From Candidatus Omnitrophota bacterium (GTDB lineage: Bacteria; Omnitrophota; Gorgyraeia; Gygaellales; Profunditerraquicolaceae): a stretch of 22,862 nt of DNA. Shown here piece after piece: positions 7,988 to 16,349 of this stretch; position 1 is the first letter of the stretch; the number at the start of each line of letters is the position of its first letter. The stretch covers positions 1-22,862 of the forward strand of contig JAQUOO010000008.1 in NCBI GenBank assembly GCA_028717055.1, read 5' to 3'. The notes under the pieces are model-generated. The model worked only from the letters and a program-made list of their open reading frames with translations. It was not told where the DNA came from and did not search any database. The position numbers and the translations under genes are program-made.

Positions 7988-9643
7988 ATGAGCAAACAGT
8001 TACTCTATCAGGATGAGGCCCGCAGAAAGCTTTTAAGCGGAGTGGAACAGTTGGCCCGCGCAGTCAAGGTCACCCTGGGCCCAAAAGGGCGCAACGTGGT
8101 TATCGACAAAAAATTTGGTTCGCCGACTATTACCAAGGATGGCGTAACCGTAGCCAAAGAAATTGACCTGGAAGATCCCTATGAAAATATGGGAGCTCAG
8201 ATGGTTAAAGAAGTCGCTGAAAAGACTTCGGATATTGCCGGCGACGGAACCACTACAGCCACAGTTTTGGCTGAATCAATCTACCGCGAAGGCTTAAAGA
8301 ATGTTACAGCCGGAGCAAATCCCATGGCTTTAAAGCGCGGAATTGAAAAAGCCGTAGAAAAAATCGTGGAAGAATTAAGTAAATTAGCCAAGCCTATCAA
8401 CGCCAGGGAAAAAAAAGAAGTTGCCCAGGTTGCTTCGATTGCCGCTAACGGCGATACAGCCATTGGCGATCAGATAGCTGAAGCCATGGAAAAGGTGGGC
8501 AAAGACGGCGTAATCACCGTCGAAGAAGCAAAAACCACTGCCACTACCCTGGAGTTAGTCGAAGGTATGCAGTTTGATCAAGGATATTTATCTCCTTATT
8601 TTGTTACCGATGCCGAAAGAATGGAGTGTATTTTAGAAGATACCTATATCCTGATTTTTGAAAAGAAAATATCTACCTTAAAAGACCTCCTTCCTTTGCT
8701 GGAAAAAATCGCCCGCAGCGGAAAGCCGCTTTTGATCTTGGCAGAAGAGGTTGAAGGAGAAGCATTGGCAACCTTGGTGGTAAACAACTTAAAAAGAACA
8801 TTTGTTTCCTGCGCGGTTAAAGCTCCCGGTTACGGCGACAGGCGTAAAGCGATGCTTGAAGATATCGCCATCCTTACCGGCGGTAAAGCCATAACCGAAG
8901 ATTTAGGAATAAAGCTGGAAAATGTTGATTTGGATGACTTAGGAAAAGCCAAAAAAGTCAAAATTGACAAAGAAAATACCACTATAGTCGAAGGCGCGGG
9001 CAAACAAGCGACAGTATCAGCCCGCATTGCCCAGATTAAAAAACAAATTGACGAAACTGATTCTGATTATGATAAAGAAAAACTTCAGGAAAGGTTAGCC
9101 AAACTGGCAGGCGGAGTCGCGGTCATCAATGTGGGTGCTGCAACTGAAAGCGAAATGAAAGAGAAAAAGGCCCGCGTTGAAGACGCCCTTCACGCAACCC
9201 GCGCCGCAGTAGAAGAAGGAATCATTCCCGGCGGCGGAGTTGCTTTAATCCGCTGTATTCCTGTTTTAGAGAAACTAAAGCTGGAGGATGATGAGAAAAT
9301 CGGCGTGGAAATTGTAAAACGCGCCCTGGAAGAACCAATCAGGCAGATTACTCAAAATGCCGGTTTGGAAGGTTCAGTAGTAGTTCAAAGGGTCAAACAG
9401 GAAAAAATCAACATAGGCTATGATGTTTCCCAGGATGATTACGTTGATATGATTGAGGCAGGCGTAATCGATCCCAAGAAAGTTACTCGTTCGGCCCTAC
9501 AAAACGCGGCCAGCATAGCTTCGCTTCTTCTAACTACCGAGGCTTTAATTGCTGATAAGCCGGAGAAAGAAGAAAAGATGCCGGGCATGCCAGCAGGCGG
9601 TATGGGCGGCATGGGTGGTATGGGTGGCATGGGCGGTTACTAA
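7988..9643 (+). CDS. groEL: Chaperonin GroEL
   Basis: The 60-kDa ATP-dependent folding chaperonin, forming double heptameric rings in the cytoplasm. From the ATG at 7988 it has 551 residues, matching the family. It has the ATP-binding segments VTLGPKGRNVVI and GDGTTTAT, the apical domain in the middle, the ATESEMKEKKARVEDALHAT signature, the GIIPGGG motif, and the flexible GGM-repeat tail ending GGMGGY. An upstream in-frame TTG (7961) lies in the palindrome's end; the ATG is preferred because AGGGAGG lies five to six bases upstream and MSKQLLY aligns with usual GroEL starts. Expressed with groES under the CIRCE promoter. Confidence 0.98.
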   Translation: MSKQLLYQDEARRKLLSGVEQLARAVKVTLGPKGRNVVIDKKFGSPTITKDGVTVAKEIDLEDPYENMGAQMVKEVAEKTSDIAGDGTTTATVLAESIYREGLKNVTAGANPMALKRGIEKAVEKIVEELSKLAKPINAREKKEVAQVASIAANGDTAIGDQIAEAMEKVGKDGVITVEEAKTTATTLELVEGMQFDQGYLSPYFVTDAERMECILEDTYILIFEKKISTLKDLLPLLEKIARSGKPLLILAEEVEGEALATLVVNNLKRTFVSCAVKAPGYGDRRKAMLEDIAILTGGKAITEDLGIKLENVDLDDLGKAKKVKIDKENTTIVEGAGKQATVSARIAQIKKQIDETDSDYDKEKLQERLAKLAGGVAVINVGAATESEMKEKKARVEDALHATRAAVEEGIIPGGGVALIRCIPVLEKLKLEDDEKIGVEIVKRALEEPIRQITQNAGLEGSVVVQRVKQEKINIGYDVSQDDYVDMIEAGVIDPKKVTRSALQNAASIASLLLTTEALIADKPEKEEKMPGMPAGGMGGMGGMGGMGGY

Positions 9644-9666
9644 GCCTAAAAATAAAGAGTAAACAC

Positions 9667-9711
9667 AGGGACGGTTCTATTCTAAGAGCTATTTAGCCTA
9701 GAACCGTCCCT
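9667..9711 (+). terminator. GC-rich hairpin after groEL; terminator and/or REP-like element
   Basis: AGGGACGGTTCTA (9667-9679) pairs perfectly with TAGAACCGTCCCT (9699-9711), a 13-bp stem; CTAA/TTAG in the 19-nt loop may extend it. A short T-rich run (TTTAATTTTC) follows, so it can work as an intrinsic terminator for groESL. The GGGACGGTTC core resembles hairpins I recall as dispersed REP-like repeats near IS200-like (RAYT/Y1) transposase genes in various bacteria; no such gene is in this window. Confidence 0.75.
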
Positions 9712-9722
9712 TTAATTTTCTC

Positions 9723-9751
9723 TTGACAAATTGAGCCTAGAGATGTAAAAT
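9723..9751 (+). promoter_or_regulatory. guaB3-guaA promoter (sigma70-type)
   Basis: TTGACA (9723-9728), a 17-bp spacer, TAAAAT (9746-9751) with TG two bases upstream of the -10 box. It sits just after the groEL hairpin. The expected start near 9758 gives a leader of about 140 nt before guaB3. Confidence 0.8.
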
Positions 9752-9757
9752 TTACTA

Positions 9758-9896
9758 TCCTTTCGTAAAAAACTCACCAAAAATGAGTTAAAATATCGTA
9801 ACTTACTGATAAATAACAAGTTTCAATAATTCCTCGCTCTACTAAAGGATTAATTTCCGACACCGGAACGAGGAGGAAATTGAGGAGAAATCTAAA
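9758..9896 (+). promoter_or_regulatory. Structured 5' leader of guaB3, possible cis-regulatory RNA
   Basis: Three possible helices are visible: AACTCA (9771-9776) with TGAGTT (9784-9789); TCCTCG (9831-9836) with CGAGGA (9869-9874); and, nested directly beside it, TTCCG (9855-9859) with CGGAA (9864-9868) closing an ACAC tetraloop. The second helix covers part of an upstream purine-rich GAGGAGG (9870-9876). A second GAGGAG at 9882-9887 is well spaced for the ATG at 9897. It does not match the purine, ZTP, PRPP/ppGpp (ykkC) or THF riboswitch consensus as I know them. A regulatory role is inference. Confidence 0.4.
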
Positions 9897-11057
9897 ATGG
9901 CAGAGTGGATAGGCATAGGAAGACGCGCTCGCAGATGTTATGGTTTTGACGAAATAGCGCTAGTGCCCGGCGCGCAAACAGTTAACCCCAACGAAGTCGA
10001 TATTTCCCTTGAAATAGGTGGTAGAAAATTCAAGGTTCCAATTCTGGCGGCGGGTATGGACGGCGTTGTAGACGTAAATTTTGCTATAGAGATGTCGAAC
10101 CTGGGAGGAATCGCGGTTTTAAACCTTGACGGCGTCCAAACACGTTACGAAAATCCCGAAAAGGTCCTGGCAGAAATTGCCCAGGCAACTCCTCAAAAAG
10201 CAACCCAGTTAATCCAATCTTTATACACCTGCCCAATTAATGAAAAATTAATCTCCAAAAGAGTTTCGGAAATAAAAAAGAAAAAGGCTATAGCTGTAGT
10301 CAGCTGCATTCCGGCAAATGCCGAGAGATTCTCGAAACTTGCGATTGCAGCCGGCGCGGACATCTTTGTAGTCCAATCAACCGTTACAACCACCAGGCAC
10401 ATAGCCAAAGAATATAAAACTTTAGACCTCTATAAATTCTGCAAATCCACAAAAATACCGGTCATACTCGGTAACTGCGTAACTTATGAAACCACGGTCG
10501 AGCTTATGGAAACAGGGGCCTCAGGGCTGCTTATCGGCGTCGGCCCCGGAGCCGCCTGCACAACCAGGGGCGTTTTAGGCATAGGAGTACCCCAGGTAAC
10601 CGCAACGGTAGACGCAGCCGGCGCGCGCGATTTTTACTACAAGAGAACCGGGAAATACATTCCTATAATTACTGACGGCGGAATGAACCGCGGCGGAGAT
10701 ATCTGTAAGGCTTTTGCCTGCGGAGCGGACGCCGTAATGATAGGTTCAAGCTTTGCCAGAGCCCAAGAAGCTCCGGGCGGTGGCTATCATTGGGGTATGG
10801 CTACCTCGCATGTAAACTTGCCTCGCGGAACCCGCATCCAAGTCGGCACAACCGGTTCATTAAAAGAAATCTTATTTGGCCCGGCAAGGGTAGATGACGG
10901 ATCGCAAAATTTGATGGGAGCGCTTAAAACTTCCATGGGTTCATTGGGCGCCGCTAACTTAAAAGAGATGCACGATGTAGAAATTATAATCGCGCCTTCA
11001 ATACAGACCGAAGGAAAAATATTCCAGGTTGGCCAAAGGGTAGGTATGGGCAAATAA
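9897..11057 (+). CDS. guaB3: GuaB3-family IMP dehydrogenase, no CBS domains
   Basis: Likely oxidises IMP to XMP with NAD+, the committed step to GMP. The 386-residue protein is a single IMPDH-type barrel: catalytic Cys221 lies in GVGPGAACTTRGVLGIGVPQ, and IMP-phosphate/ribose contacts are in DGGMNRGGD (from Asp260) and GADAVMIGSSFA. The tandem CBS domains of ordinary GuaB (~490 aa) are absent. The C-terminal stretch GMATSHVNLPRGTRIQVGTTG, with VDDGSQNLMGALKTSMG, matches the GuaB3 subfamily known from actinobacteria and cyanobacteria, of which a cyanobacterial member has been reported to be an active IMP dehydrogenase. It is 45 bp upstream of guaA with its own promoter and leader, which supports a real role in GMP synthesis. 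GMP reductase is less likely given the guaA pairing. Confidence 0.9.
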   Translation: MAEWIGIGRRARRCYGFDEIALVPGAQTVNPNEVDISLEIGGRKFKVPILAAGMDGVVDVNFAIEMSNLGGIAVLNLDGVQTRYENPEKVLAEIAQATPQKATQLIQSLYTCPINEKLISKRVSEIKKKKAIAVVSCIPANAERFSKLAIAAGADIFVVQSTVTTTRHIAKEYKTLDLYKFCKSTKIPVILGNCVTYETTVELMETGASGLLIGVGPGAACTTRGVLGIGVPQVTATVDAAGARDFYYKRTGKYIPIITDGGMNRGGDICKAFACGADAVMIGSSFARAQEAPGGGYHWGMATSHVNLPRGTRIQVGTTGSLKEILFGPARVDDGSQNLMGALKTSMGSLGAANLKEMHDVEIIIAPSIQTEGKIFQVGQRVGMGK

Positions 11058-11061
11058 GCCA

Positions 11062-11093
11062 GCATGTAGCAGAGAGTAGTTAGTATTTAGGGA
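11062..11093. repeat. Second small repeat family, copy A (guaB3-guaA gap)
   Basis: The 45-bp gap contains AGTAGTTAGTATTTAG (11075-11090), whose core TAGTTAGTA recurs before hisS at 16636-16644. On the opposite strand the hisS copy also carries a related TAGTATTTAGTGG. Only a fragment is present here. Its downstream edge adjoins the guaA ribosome binding site. Confidence 0.45.
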
Positions 11094-11102
11094 AAGGGGA
11101 AA

Positions 11103-12644
11103 ATGACGCGTCAGACAATACTTATTCTGGATTTTGGATCACAATATACCCAGTTAATTGCCCGCAGGGTCAGAGAAAATAAAGTTTTTTCCCGGATAAT
11201 TCCTTACAATACCCCGGCAAAAGAAATAGCCGCAATGGCCCCCAAAGGTTTAATCCTCTCCGGCGGCCCAGCTTCGGTGGTAGATAAAAAAAGCCCTGTT
11301 CCGGATAAAGAAATCTTTAAATTGGGCGTGCCGATTTTAGGAATTTGTTATGGAATGCAGGTTATTTCGGAGATGCTCGGCGGCAAAGTCAAACATACCA
11401 AAGACCGCGAATACGGTAAAGTCGAATTATTTATCGATGATAACCGGGATTTATTCAGCCATATCCCGGGAAACTTCACTTGTTGGGCCAGCCACGGTGA
11501 TTTCGCGACCAAAATTCCCGCGGGATTCCACACTAGCGCCCACACAATGAATACGCCGATTGCCGCAATTTCTAATTCCAAAAGGAAAATTTTCGCGGTC
11601 CAATTCCACCCCGAAGTAACCCATACTGAAAAAGGAAACCAGATTTTAAGCAATTTTCTTTTTAAGATATGCGGATGCTTAAGCCGCTGGACAATGCAAT
11701 CCTTTATCAAGGAATCGATTGAAGGCATAAAGAAAACAGTTGGAAAAGATAAAGTTGTTTTAGGGCTAAGCGGGGGCGTAGACTCATCAGTAGCGGCTTT
11801 ATTGCTGCACAAAGCAATCGGGAAAAACTCCCGCTGTATTTTTATCAATAACGGCCTGCTTAGAAAAGATGAACCTGAACAAGTGAAGAAAGTTTTCCGC
11901 GACGTATACCATCTGAATCTGGATTATGTCGACAGGAGCAAAAGATTTCTGGCGCGATTAAAAGGAATTACCGACCCGGAGGAAAAAAGAAAAATAATCG
12001 GCGATGAATTCGTTAAAACTTTTGAAGAAGAGGCTGACAAAGTAAAAGGAGTAAAGTTCCTTGCTCAGGGAACATTATATCCGGATGTAATCGAATCCTT
12101 TTCTCCAAACGGAGCTCCCAGCCGCAAAATCAAGAGCCACCATAATGTCGGCGGTTTACCCGCGCATATGAAATTAAAGTTAATCGAACCGCTGCGTGAA
12201 ATATTTAAAGATGAAGTTCGCCTGATTGGCCGGGAATTGGGTTTACCCGATGCGATAATCCAACGCCAGCCTTTTCCTGGACCGGGTTTAGCCATTAGAA
12301 TTATCGGTGAAGTTACCGAAGAACGCCTGAATATTTTACGCGAAGTCGATAAGCGGGTAGTCGATGAAATCCGGGCAGCCGGCCTTTATGAACAAATATG
12401 GCAATCTTTTGCCATACTGCTTCCGATAAAAAGCGTAGGGATTATGGGTGACGAACGCACCTATGAAAACGTTGTGGCGTTACGTTGCGTATCCAGTTTC
12501 GATGGAATGACTGCCGATTGGGTTAAGCTCCCCTACGAAATTATGGGGAAAATTTCCAACCGCATAATCAATGAAGTAAAAGGCGTAAACAGGGTTGTAT
12601 ACGATATAAGCTCTAAACCACCAGCTACCATAGAGTGGGAATAG
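11103..12644 (+). CDS. guaA: GMP synthase (glutamine-hydrolysing)
   Basis: Converts XMP to GMP using ATP and glutamine, in the cytoplasm. The 513-residue protein carries both domains. The N-terminal class I glutamine amidotransferase has Cys82 in GICYGMQ and His169/Glu171 in QFHPEV as the triad. The ATP pyrophosphatase domain has the P-loop SGGVDS at 223-228, followed by the C-terminal dimerization domain ending PPATIEWE, the canonical end of GuaA. The ATG at 11103 is preceded by an AAAGGGG ribosome binding site. It is co-oriented with guaB3, 45 bp away, and probably shares its promoter; the two genes give the IMP-to-GMP branch. Confidence 0.98.
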   Translation: MTRQTILILDFGSQYTQLIARRVRENKVFSRIIPYNTPAKEIAAMAPKGLILSGGPASVVDKKSPVPDKEIFKLGVPILGICYGMQVISEMLGGKVKHTKDREYGKVELFIDDNRDLFSHIPGNFTCWASHGDFATKIPAGFHTSAHTMNTPIAAISNSKRKIFAVQFHPEVTHTEKGNQILSNFLFKICGCLSRWTMQSFIKESIEGIKKTVGKDKVVLGLSGGVDSSVAALLLHKAIGKNSRCIFINNGLLRKDEPEQVKKVFRDVYHLNLDYVDRSKRFLARLKGITDPEEKRKIIGDEFVKTFEEEADKVKGVKFLAQGTLYPDVIESFSPNGAPSRKIKSHHNVGGLPAHMKLKLIEPLREIFKDEVRLIGRELGLPDAIIQRQPFPGPGLAIRIIGEVTEERLNILREVDKRVVDEIRAAGLYEQIWQSFAILLPIKSVGIMGDERTYENVVALRCVSSFDGMTADWVKLPYEIMGKISNRIINEVKGVNRVVYDISSKPPATIEWE

Positions 12645-12672
12645 AGTATTTTAAGAATCAGACATTAATACC

Positions 12673-12794
12673 AAATGACAAAATCCAAAGCTCAAGATAA
12701 ATTTAAAATTCTAATGATAAATACCAAAACAGAAGTTTTACGGTTTAGTATTTGAATTTATTTTGAATTCTGTGCTTTGGAATTTGGATTTTGA
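12673..12794. repeat. Dispersed AT-rich palindrome, copy 4 (guaA-dnaE gap)
   Basis: Begins AAATGACAAAATCCAAAGC and has the conserved apex AAAAC-AGAA-GTTTT (12726-12739). The right arm (TATTTGAATTTATTTTGAAT, GCTTTGGAATTTGG) pairs with the CAAA-rich left arm. It ends at the dnaE start codon. This copy is more diverged than copies 1 and 3. Nothing else is recognisable in the 152-bp gap. Confidence 0.8.
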
Positions 12795-12796
12795 AT

Positions 12797-15700
12797 ATGC
12801 CGCGTTCCGATTTTGTCCACCTACATTTACACACGCAATTCAGCCTTCTTGACGGCGCCTGCCGCATTCCCGAGTTACTGAACCTGGCCAAACAATACAA
12901 TATGGATGCTCTGGCTATTACCGACCATGGCAATATGTTCGGAGCGATAGATTTCTACCTGGAAGCTATAAAGAACGGTATCAAGCCGATTATCGGCTGC
13001 GAAAGTTATATCGCGCCCAAGAGCCGTTTAGATAAAGAATCCCGGGGGATAGATGAAGCAGCATACCACTTAATACTTTTAGCCCGCGATGAAACCGGGT
13101 ATCGCAACCTAATGAAGCTGGTTTCTATTGCTTATCTTGAAGGTTTTTACTACCGGCCGAGGATAGATAAAGAAATCCTTAGCCAGTATTCTAAAGGATT
13201 AATCGGCCTGACTGCCTGCCTGAAAGGAGAGATTCCTTCATTAATCCAGCAAAAACGTTTTAACGATGCCTTGAAATTAACCGATACCTATCGGAGCATC
13301 TTCGAAAAAGATAACTTCTATTTGGAAATCCAGGAAAATTCCATCCCTGATCAGAAAATTGTAAATTCCGGTTTGATTAAAATTGCCAAGGAGCTAAATC
13401 TGCCTTTAGCTGCCACAAATGATGTGCATTATCTTTCCCGCGACAGAGCCGCGTCTCACGAAGCGCTTCTCTGCATCCAGACTCAAACCACCCTGGATGA
13501 TCCCAACCGGATGCGCCTCCAGACCGATGAATTTTATTTCAAATCTCCGCAAGAAATGAAAATACTTTTCAAGGAAACCCCGGAAGCTATTGCCAATACC
13601 TGCGAGATAGCTTCCCGCTGCAACCTGGAACTGGATTTCAAGAAAGTACACTTGCCCAAATATGAGCCTCCTGTAGGGGAAACAAAGGAAGAATACCTAA
13701 AAGGGCTTTGCGAAGCAGGGCTTAAGGAAAAATACGATAAAATAAACAACGAAGTATTAAACCGCCTTGAACATGAGCTTAAGATTATCAAAGATATGGG
13801 GTTCATCAGCTATTTTCTCATTGTCTGGGATTTCATCCATTATGCCAAGAGCAAAGGTATTCCGGTTGGCCCGGGGAGAGGTTCAGCTGCCGGAAGTTTA
13901 GTAAGCTATCTCCTCGGAATTACCGACCTTGATCCTTTAAAATACGGGCTTCTTTTTGAGAGATTTTTAAATCCTGAAAGGATGGGGCTGCCGGATATCG
14001 ATATCGATTTCTGTTATGAAAGAAGGCAGGAGGTCATTGAATACGTCACCAAAAAATACGGGCAGGAAAATGTTGCTCAAATCATCACTTTTGGAACTAT
14101 GCAGGCGCGCGGAGTTGTGCGCGATGTAGGCAGGGTTATGGGAATGAGTTATTCCGATGTCGACCGGATTGCCAAACTAATCCCTCCGGAACTTGATATG
14201 ACTCTTAAAAAAGCGCTGGAAAGCGAACCGGAGTTAAATAACCTTTACAAGAATGATCCTGAAGTCACTAAACTCATCACCACGGGCTTGGTCCTGGAAG
14301 GTTTAAACCGCCATGCCTCGGTGCATGCTGCCGGAGTTGTAATCGCGGATAAACCTTTGGATAATTACAGCCCGCTCTTTAAGACCAGCGATGACCAGAT
14401 AACTACCGGCTTTAGCATGGGAATTCTGGAAAAGATAGGCCTGCTTAAGGTTGATTTTCTGGGTTTAAGGACACTCACCGTAATTGACCAAGCTGTGAAA
14501 ATAATCAAAGAAACGAAGAATATGGATATCCAAATCCAAAAACTTCCTTTGGATGATAAAAATACCTATAAGCTTCTGGCGTCAGCTAACACAATGGGGG
14601 TTTTTCAGGTTGAAAGCTCGGGGATGCGCGATTTACTTAAGAAACTGGAGCCTGAGCGTTTTGAAGACTTAATCGCCTTACTCGCATTATACCGCCCGGG
14701 CCCGATCGGCTCAGGAATGCTTAATGATTTCATGAAGCGCAAGCACAATCTTATTCCTATTAAATATGAACATCCTAAGCTTGAGCCTGTGCTTAAAGAA
14801 ACCTACGGCATTATGGTCTATCAGGAGCAAATCATGCAGATTGCTTCCCTGTTAGGAGGATTCAGCCTTGCTCAGGCGGATATTTTACGTAAGGCTATGG
14901 GTAAGAAAATCCCCGAGGTTATGGAAAAACAAAGAAGCACATTTTTACACGGTTGCGTTAAAAACGGGATAAAAGAAGCCACTGCGGCAAAAATCTTCGA
15001 TTTAATTGAATATTTTTCCGGCTATGGCTTCAATAAATCCCATTCAACGGCGTATGCGTTAATTTCTTACCGCACTGCCTATCTAAAAGCTAATTTTCCG
15101 GTTGAGTTTATGACGGCGCTACTTACATCTGAACGCGACAACACGGATAAAATTGTCGAATACGTGGCTGAATCCGAGCGCATGGGATTGGAAGTCTTGC
15201 CCCCGGATATAAATGAAAGCGATGCTTTGTTTAAAGTAGTGGATGATAAAACAATCCGGTTCGGAATGCTGGCGATAAAAAATGTGGGGGTTGGCGCAGT
15301 TGAATCCATTGTGGAAGCCAGAAAATCCGGAAAATTTTCCTCCCTGGAAGATTTATGCCAGAGGATTGATTTACGCTTAACGAACCGGAAAGTTTTGGAA
15401 AGCCTGATTAAATGCGGGGCTTTGGATTGTTTTAAAACTGCCCGGGCTAAAATGTTTGCTTCCCTGGATTCAGTCTTGGATACGGCCTCCCGCACCCAAA
15501 AAGAAAAAGCCAAGGGGCAACTTTCCTTCTTCGACCAGGGCCTATCAGCGAATGGATTTAAAAAAACTGCAACCGACATGCCTCAAATCCACGAATGGCC
15601 GGAATCGCAATTATTGGCTTTTGAAAAAGATATGCTTGGATTTTATGTAAGCGGGCATCCTTTAGCCCGCTATGCCCGGCAATTAAAACGATTTGTCTCG

Positions 15701-16231
15701 TCTTCAATTAACGATTTACACCAGCATAAGGACGAGGATGAGATAAAAGTCGTCGGGTTGATTTCCAAAGTTAAATACACGATCACCCGGGCCAAACAGG
15801 AAAAAATGGCTATATTGAAATTGGAAGACCTGCATGGATCGGTAGAACTGCTGGTTTTCCCGCGGGCATTTCAAAAAGTTTCACGCTACATCCAGCCAAA
15901 TAGCGTAGTCATGATAAAAGGTATACTGAATTTAAAAGAAGATACGCCCAAAATCATCGTGGATGACCTTTTTCCATTCGATGAAATATATAAACTCATT
16001 AGCGCGATGAGCATTAATCTCTCGGGACTGAAAGAGAATGTTTTCGATACGCTGAAAGGATTGCTTGCCGCCTCAAGAGGCAATATCCCCATATACCTTA
16101 ATCTGGATACGCCGGCAAAATCCAGGGTCCAACTGGTCGTTGGCGAAGGATTATATGTGTCGCCTTCCGAAAAACTGATTAAAGATATCGAGGATCTCTT
16201 GGGAGAAAAACGCCTGTCTCTTACCCTGTAA
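12797..16231 (+). CDS. dnaE: DNA polymerase III alpha subunit (DnaE1 type)
   Basis: Catalytic subunit of the replicative polymerase. From the ATG at 12797 it has 1144 residues, normal for DnaE1. The N-terminal PHP domain has HLHLHT (8-13), ITDHGNM, GCES, YHLILLA and NDVHY. The polymerase palm has PDIDIDF with Asp400/Asp402 as catalytic residues and KVDFLGLRT for the third Asp. Then come helix-hairpin-helix repeats (GVGAVESIVEARKSGKFSSL), a probable internal beta-clamp motif QLSFF at 908-912, and an OB fold near 980-1060. All nine PHP metal ligand positions look intact. No Shine-Dalgarno sequence precedes the ATG, which directly follows palindrome copy 4. Confidence 0.97.
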   Translation: MPRSDFVHLHLHTQFSLLDGACRIPELLNLAKQYNMDALAITDHGNMFGAIDFYLEAIKNGIKPIIGCESYIAPKSRLDKESRGIDEAAYHLILLARDETGYRNLMKLVSIAYLEGFYYRPRIDKEILSQYSKGLIGLTACLKGEIPSLIQQKRFNDALKLTDTYRSIFEKDNFYLEIQENSIPDQKIVNSGLIKIAKELNLPLAATNDVHYLSRDRAASHEALLCIQTQTTLDDPNRMRLQTDEFYFKSPQEMKILFKETPEAIANTCEIASRCNLELDFKKVHLPKYEPPVGETKEEYLKGLCEAGLKEKYDKINNEVLNRLEHELKIIKDMGFISYFLIVWDFIHYAKSKGIPVGPGRGSAAGSLVSYLLGITDLDPLKYGLLFERFLNPERMGLPDIDIDFCYERRQEVIEYVTKKYGQENVAQIITFGTMQARGVVRDVGRVMGMSYSDVDRIAKLIPPELDMTLKKALESEPELNNLYKNDPEVTKLITTGLVLEGLNRHASVHAAGVVIADKPLDNYSPLFKTSDDQITTGFSMGILEKIGLLKVDFLGLRTLTVIDQAVKIIKETKNMDIQIQKLPLDDKNTYKLLASANTMGVFQVESSGMRDLLKKLEPERFEDLIALLALYRPGPIGSGMLNDFMKRKHNLIPIKYEHPKLEPVLKETYGIMVYQEQIMQIASLLGGFSLAQADILRKAMGKKIPEVMEKQRSTFLHGCVKNGIKEATAAKIFDLIEYFSGYGFNKSHSTAYALISYRTAYLKANFPVEFMTALLTSERDNTDKIVEYVAESERMGLEVLPPDINESDALFKVVDDKTIRFGMLAIKNVGVGAVESIVEARKSGKFSSLEDLCQRIDLRLTNRKVLESLIKCGALDCFKTARAKMFASLDSVLDTASRTQKEKAKGQLSFFDQGLSANGFKKTATDMPQIHEWPESQLLAFEKDMLGFYVSGHPLARYARQLKRFVSSSINDLHQHKDEDEIKVVGLISKVKYTITRAKQEKMAILKLEDLHGSVELLVFPRAFQKVSRYIQPNSVVMIKGILNLKEDTPKIIVDDLFPFDEIYKLISAMSINLSGLKENVFDTLKGLLAASRGNIPIYLNLDTPAKSRVQLVVGEGLYVSPSEKLIKDIEDLLGEKRLSLTL

Positions 16232-16273
16232 TTATCCTGTTTTTGTTAAAATCGGCCTTAAAAAACTTTAGCC

Positions 16274-16302
16274 TTGACATTGTAACTTTTTGCTGTTATT
16301 AT
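16274..16302 (+). promoter_or_regulatory. Promoter of the HU/IHF gene
   Basis: TTGACA (16274-16279), a 17-bp spacer, TATTAT (16297-16302) with TG at 16294-16295 (extended -10). The predicted start near 16309 gives a leader of about 40 nt. It lies in the 118-bp gap after dnaE, where I see no convincing dnaE terminator. Confidence 0.8.
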
Positions 16303-16349
16303 ATTTAGCAAACAAGGCGCCTATTCAAACAGGCAGGAAGGATAAAAAA

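Noticed and set aside
9758..9896. Known purine-type riboswitch before guaB3
   Set aside because: The conserved loop-loop and junction sequences of the purine class are not present, and the helices seen do not form its three-way junction.
11348..11848. Open frames on both strands inside guaA (166 residues on -, 66 on +)
   Set aside because: Shadows of guaA coding sequence; no domain, start signal or composition supports a gene.
15079..15579. A 166-residue - strand frame inside dnaE
   Set aside because: Opposite the conserved C-terminal half of DnaE with no independent signal.
16232..16273. Intrinsic terminator after dnaE
   Set aside because: There are T-rich and A-rich runs but no stable GC stem before them.
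16316..16334. Small GCCT/AGGC hairpin in the HU leader
   Set aside because: Only four base pairs with an eight-base loop, which is expected by chance.
16290..16349. Longer HU/IHF start upstream of 16350
   Set aside because: It would overlap the -10 box and precede the transcription start; GGAAGGA before the ATG at 16350 and a 90-residue product fit the family.
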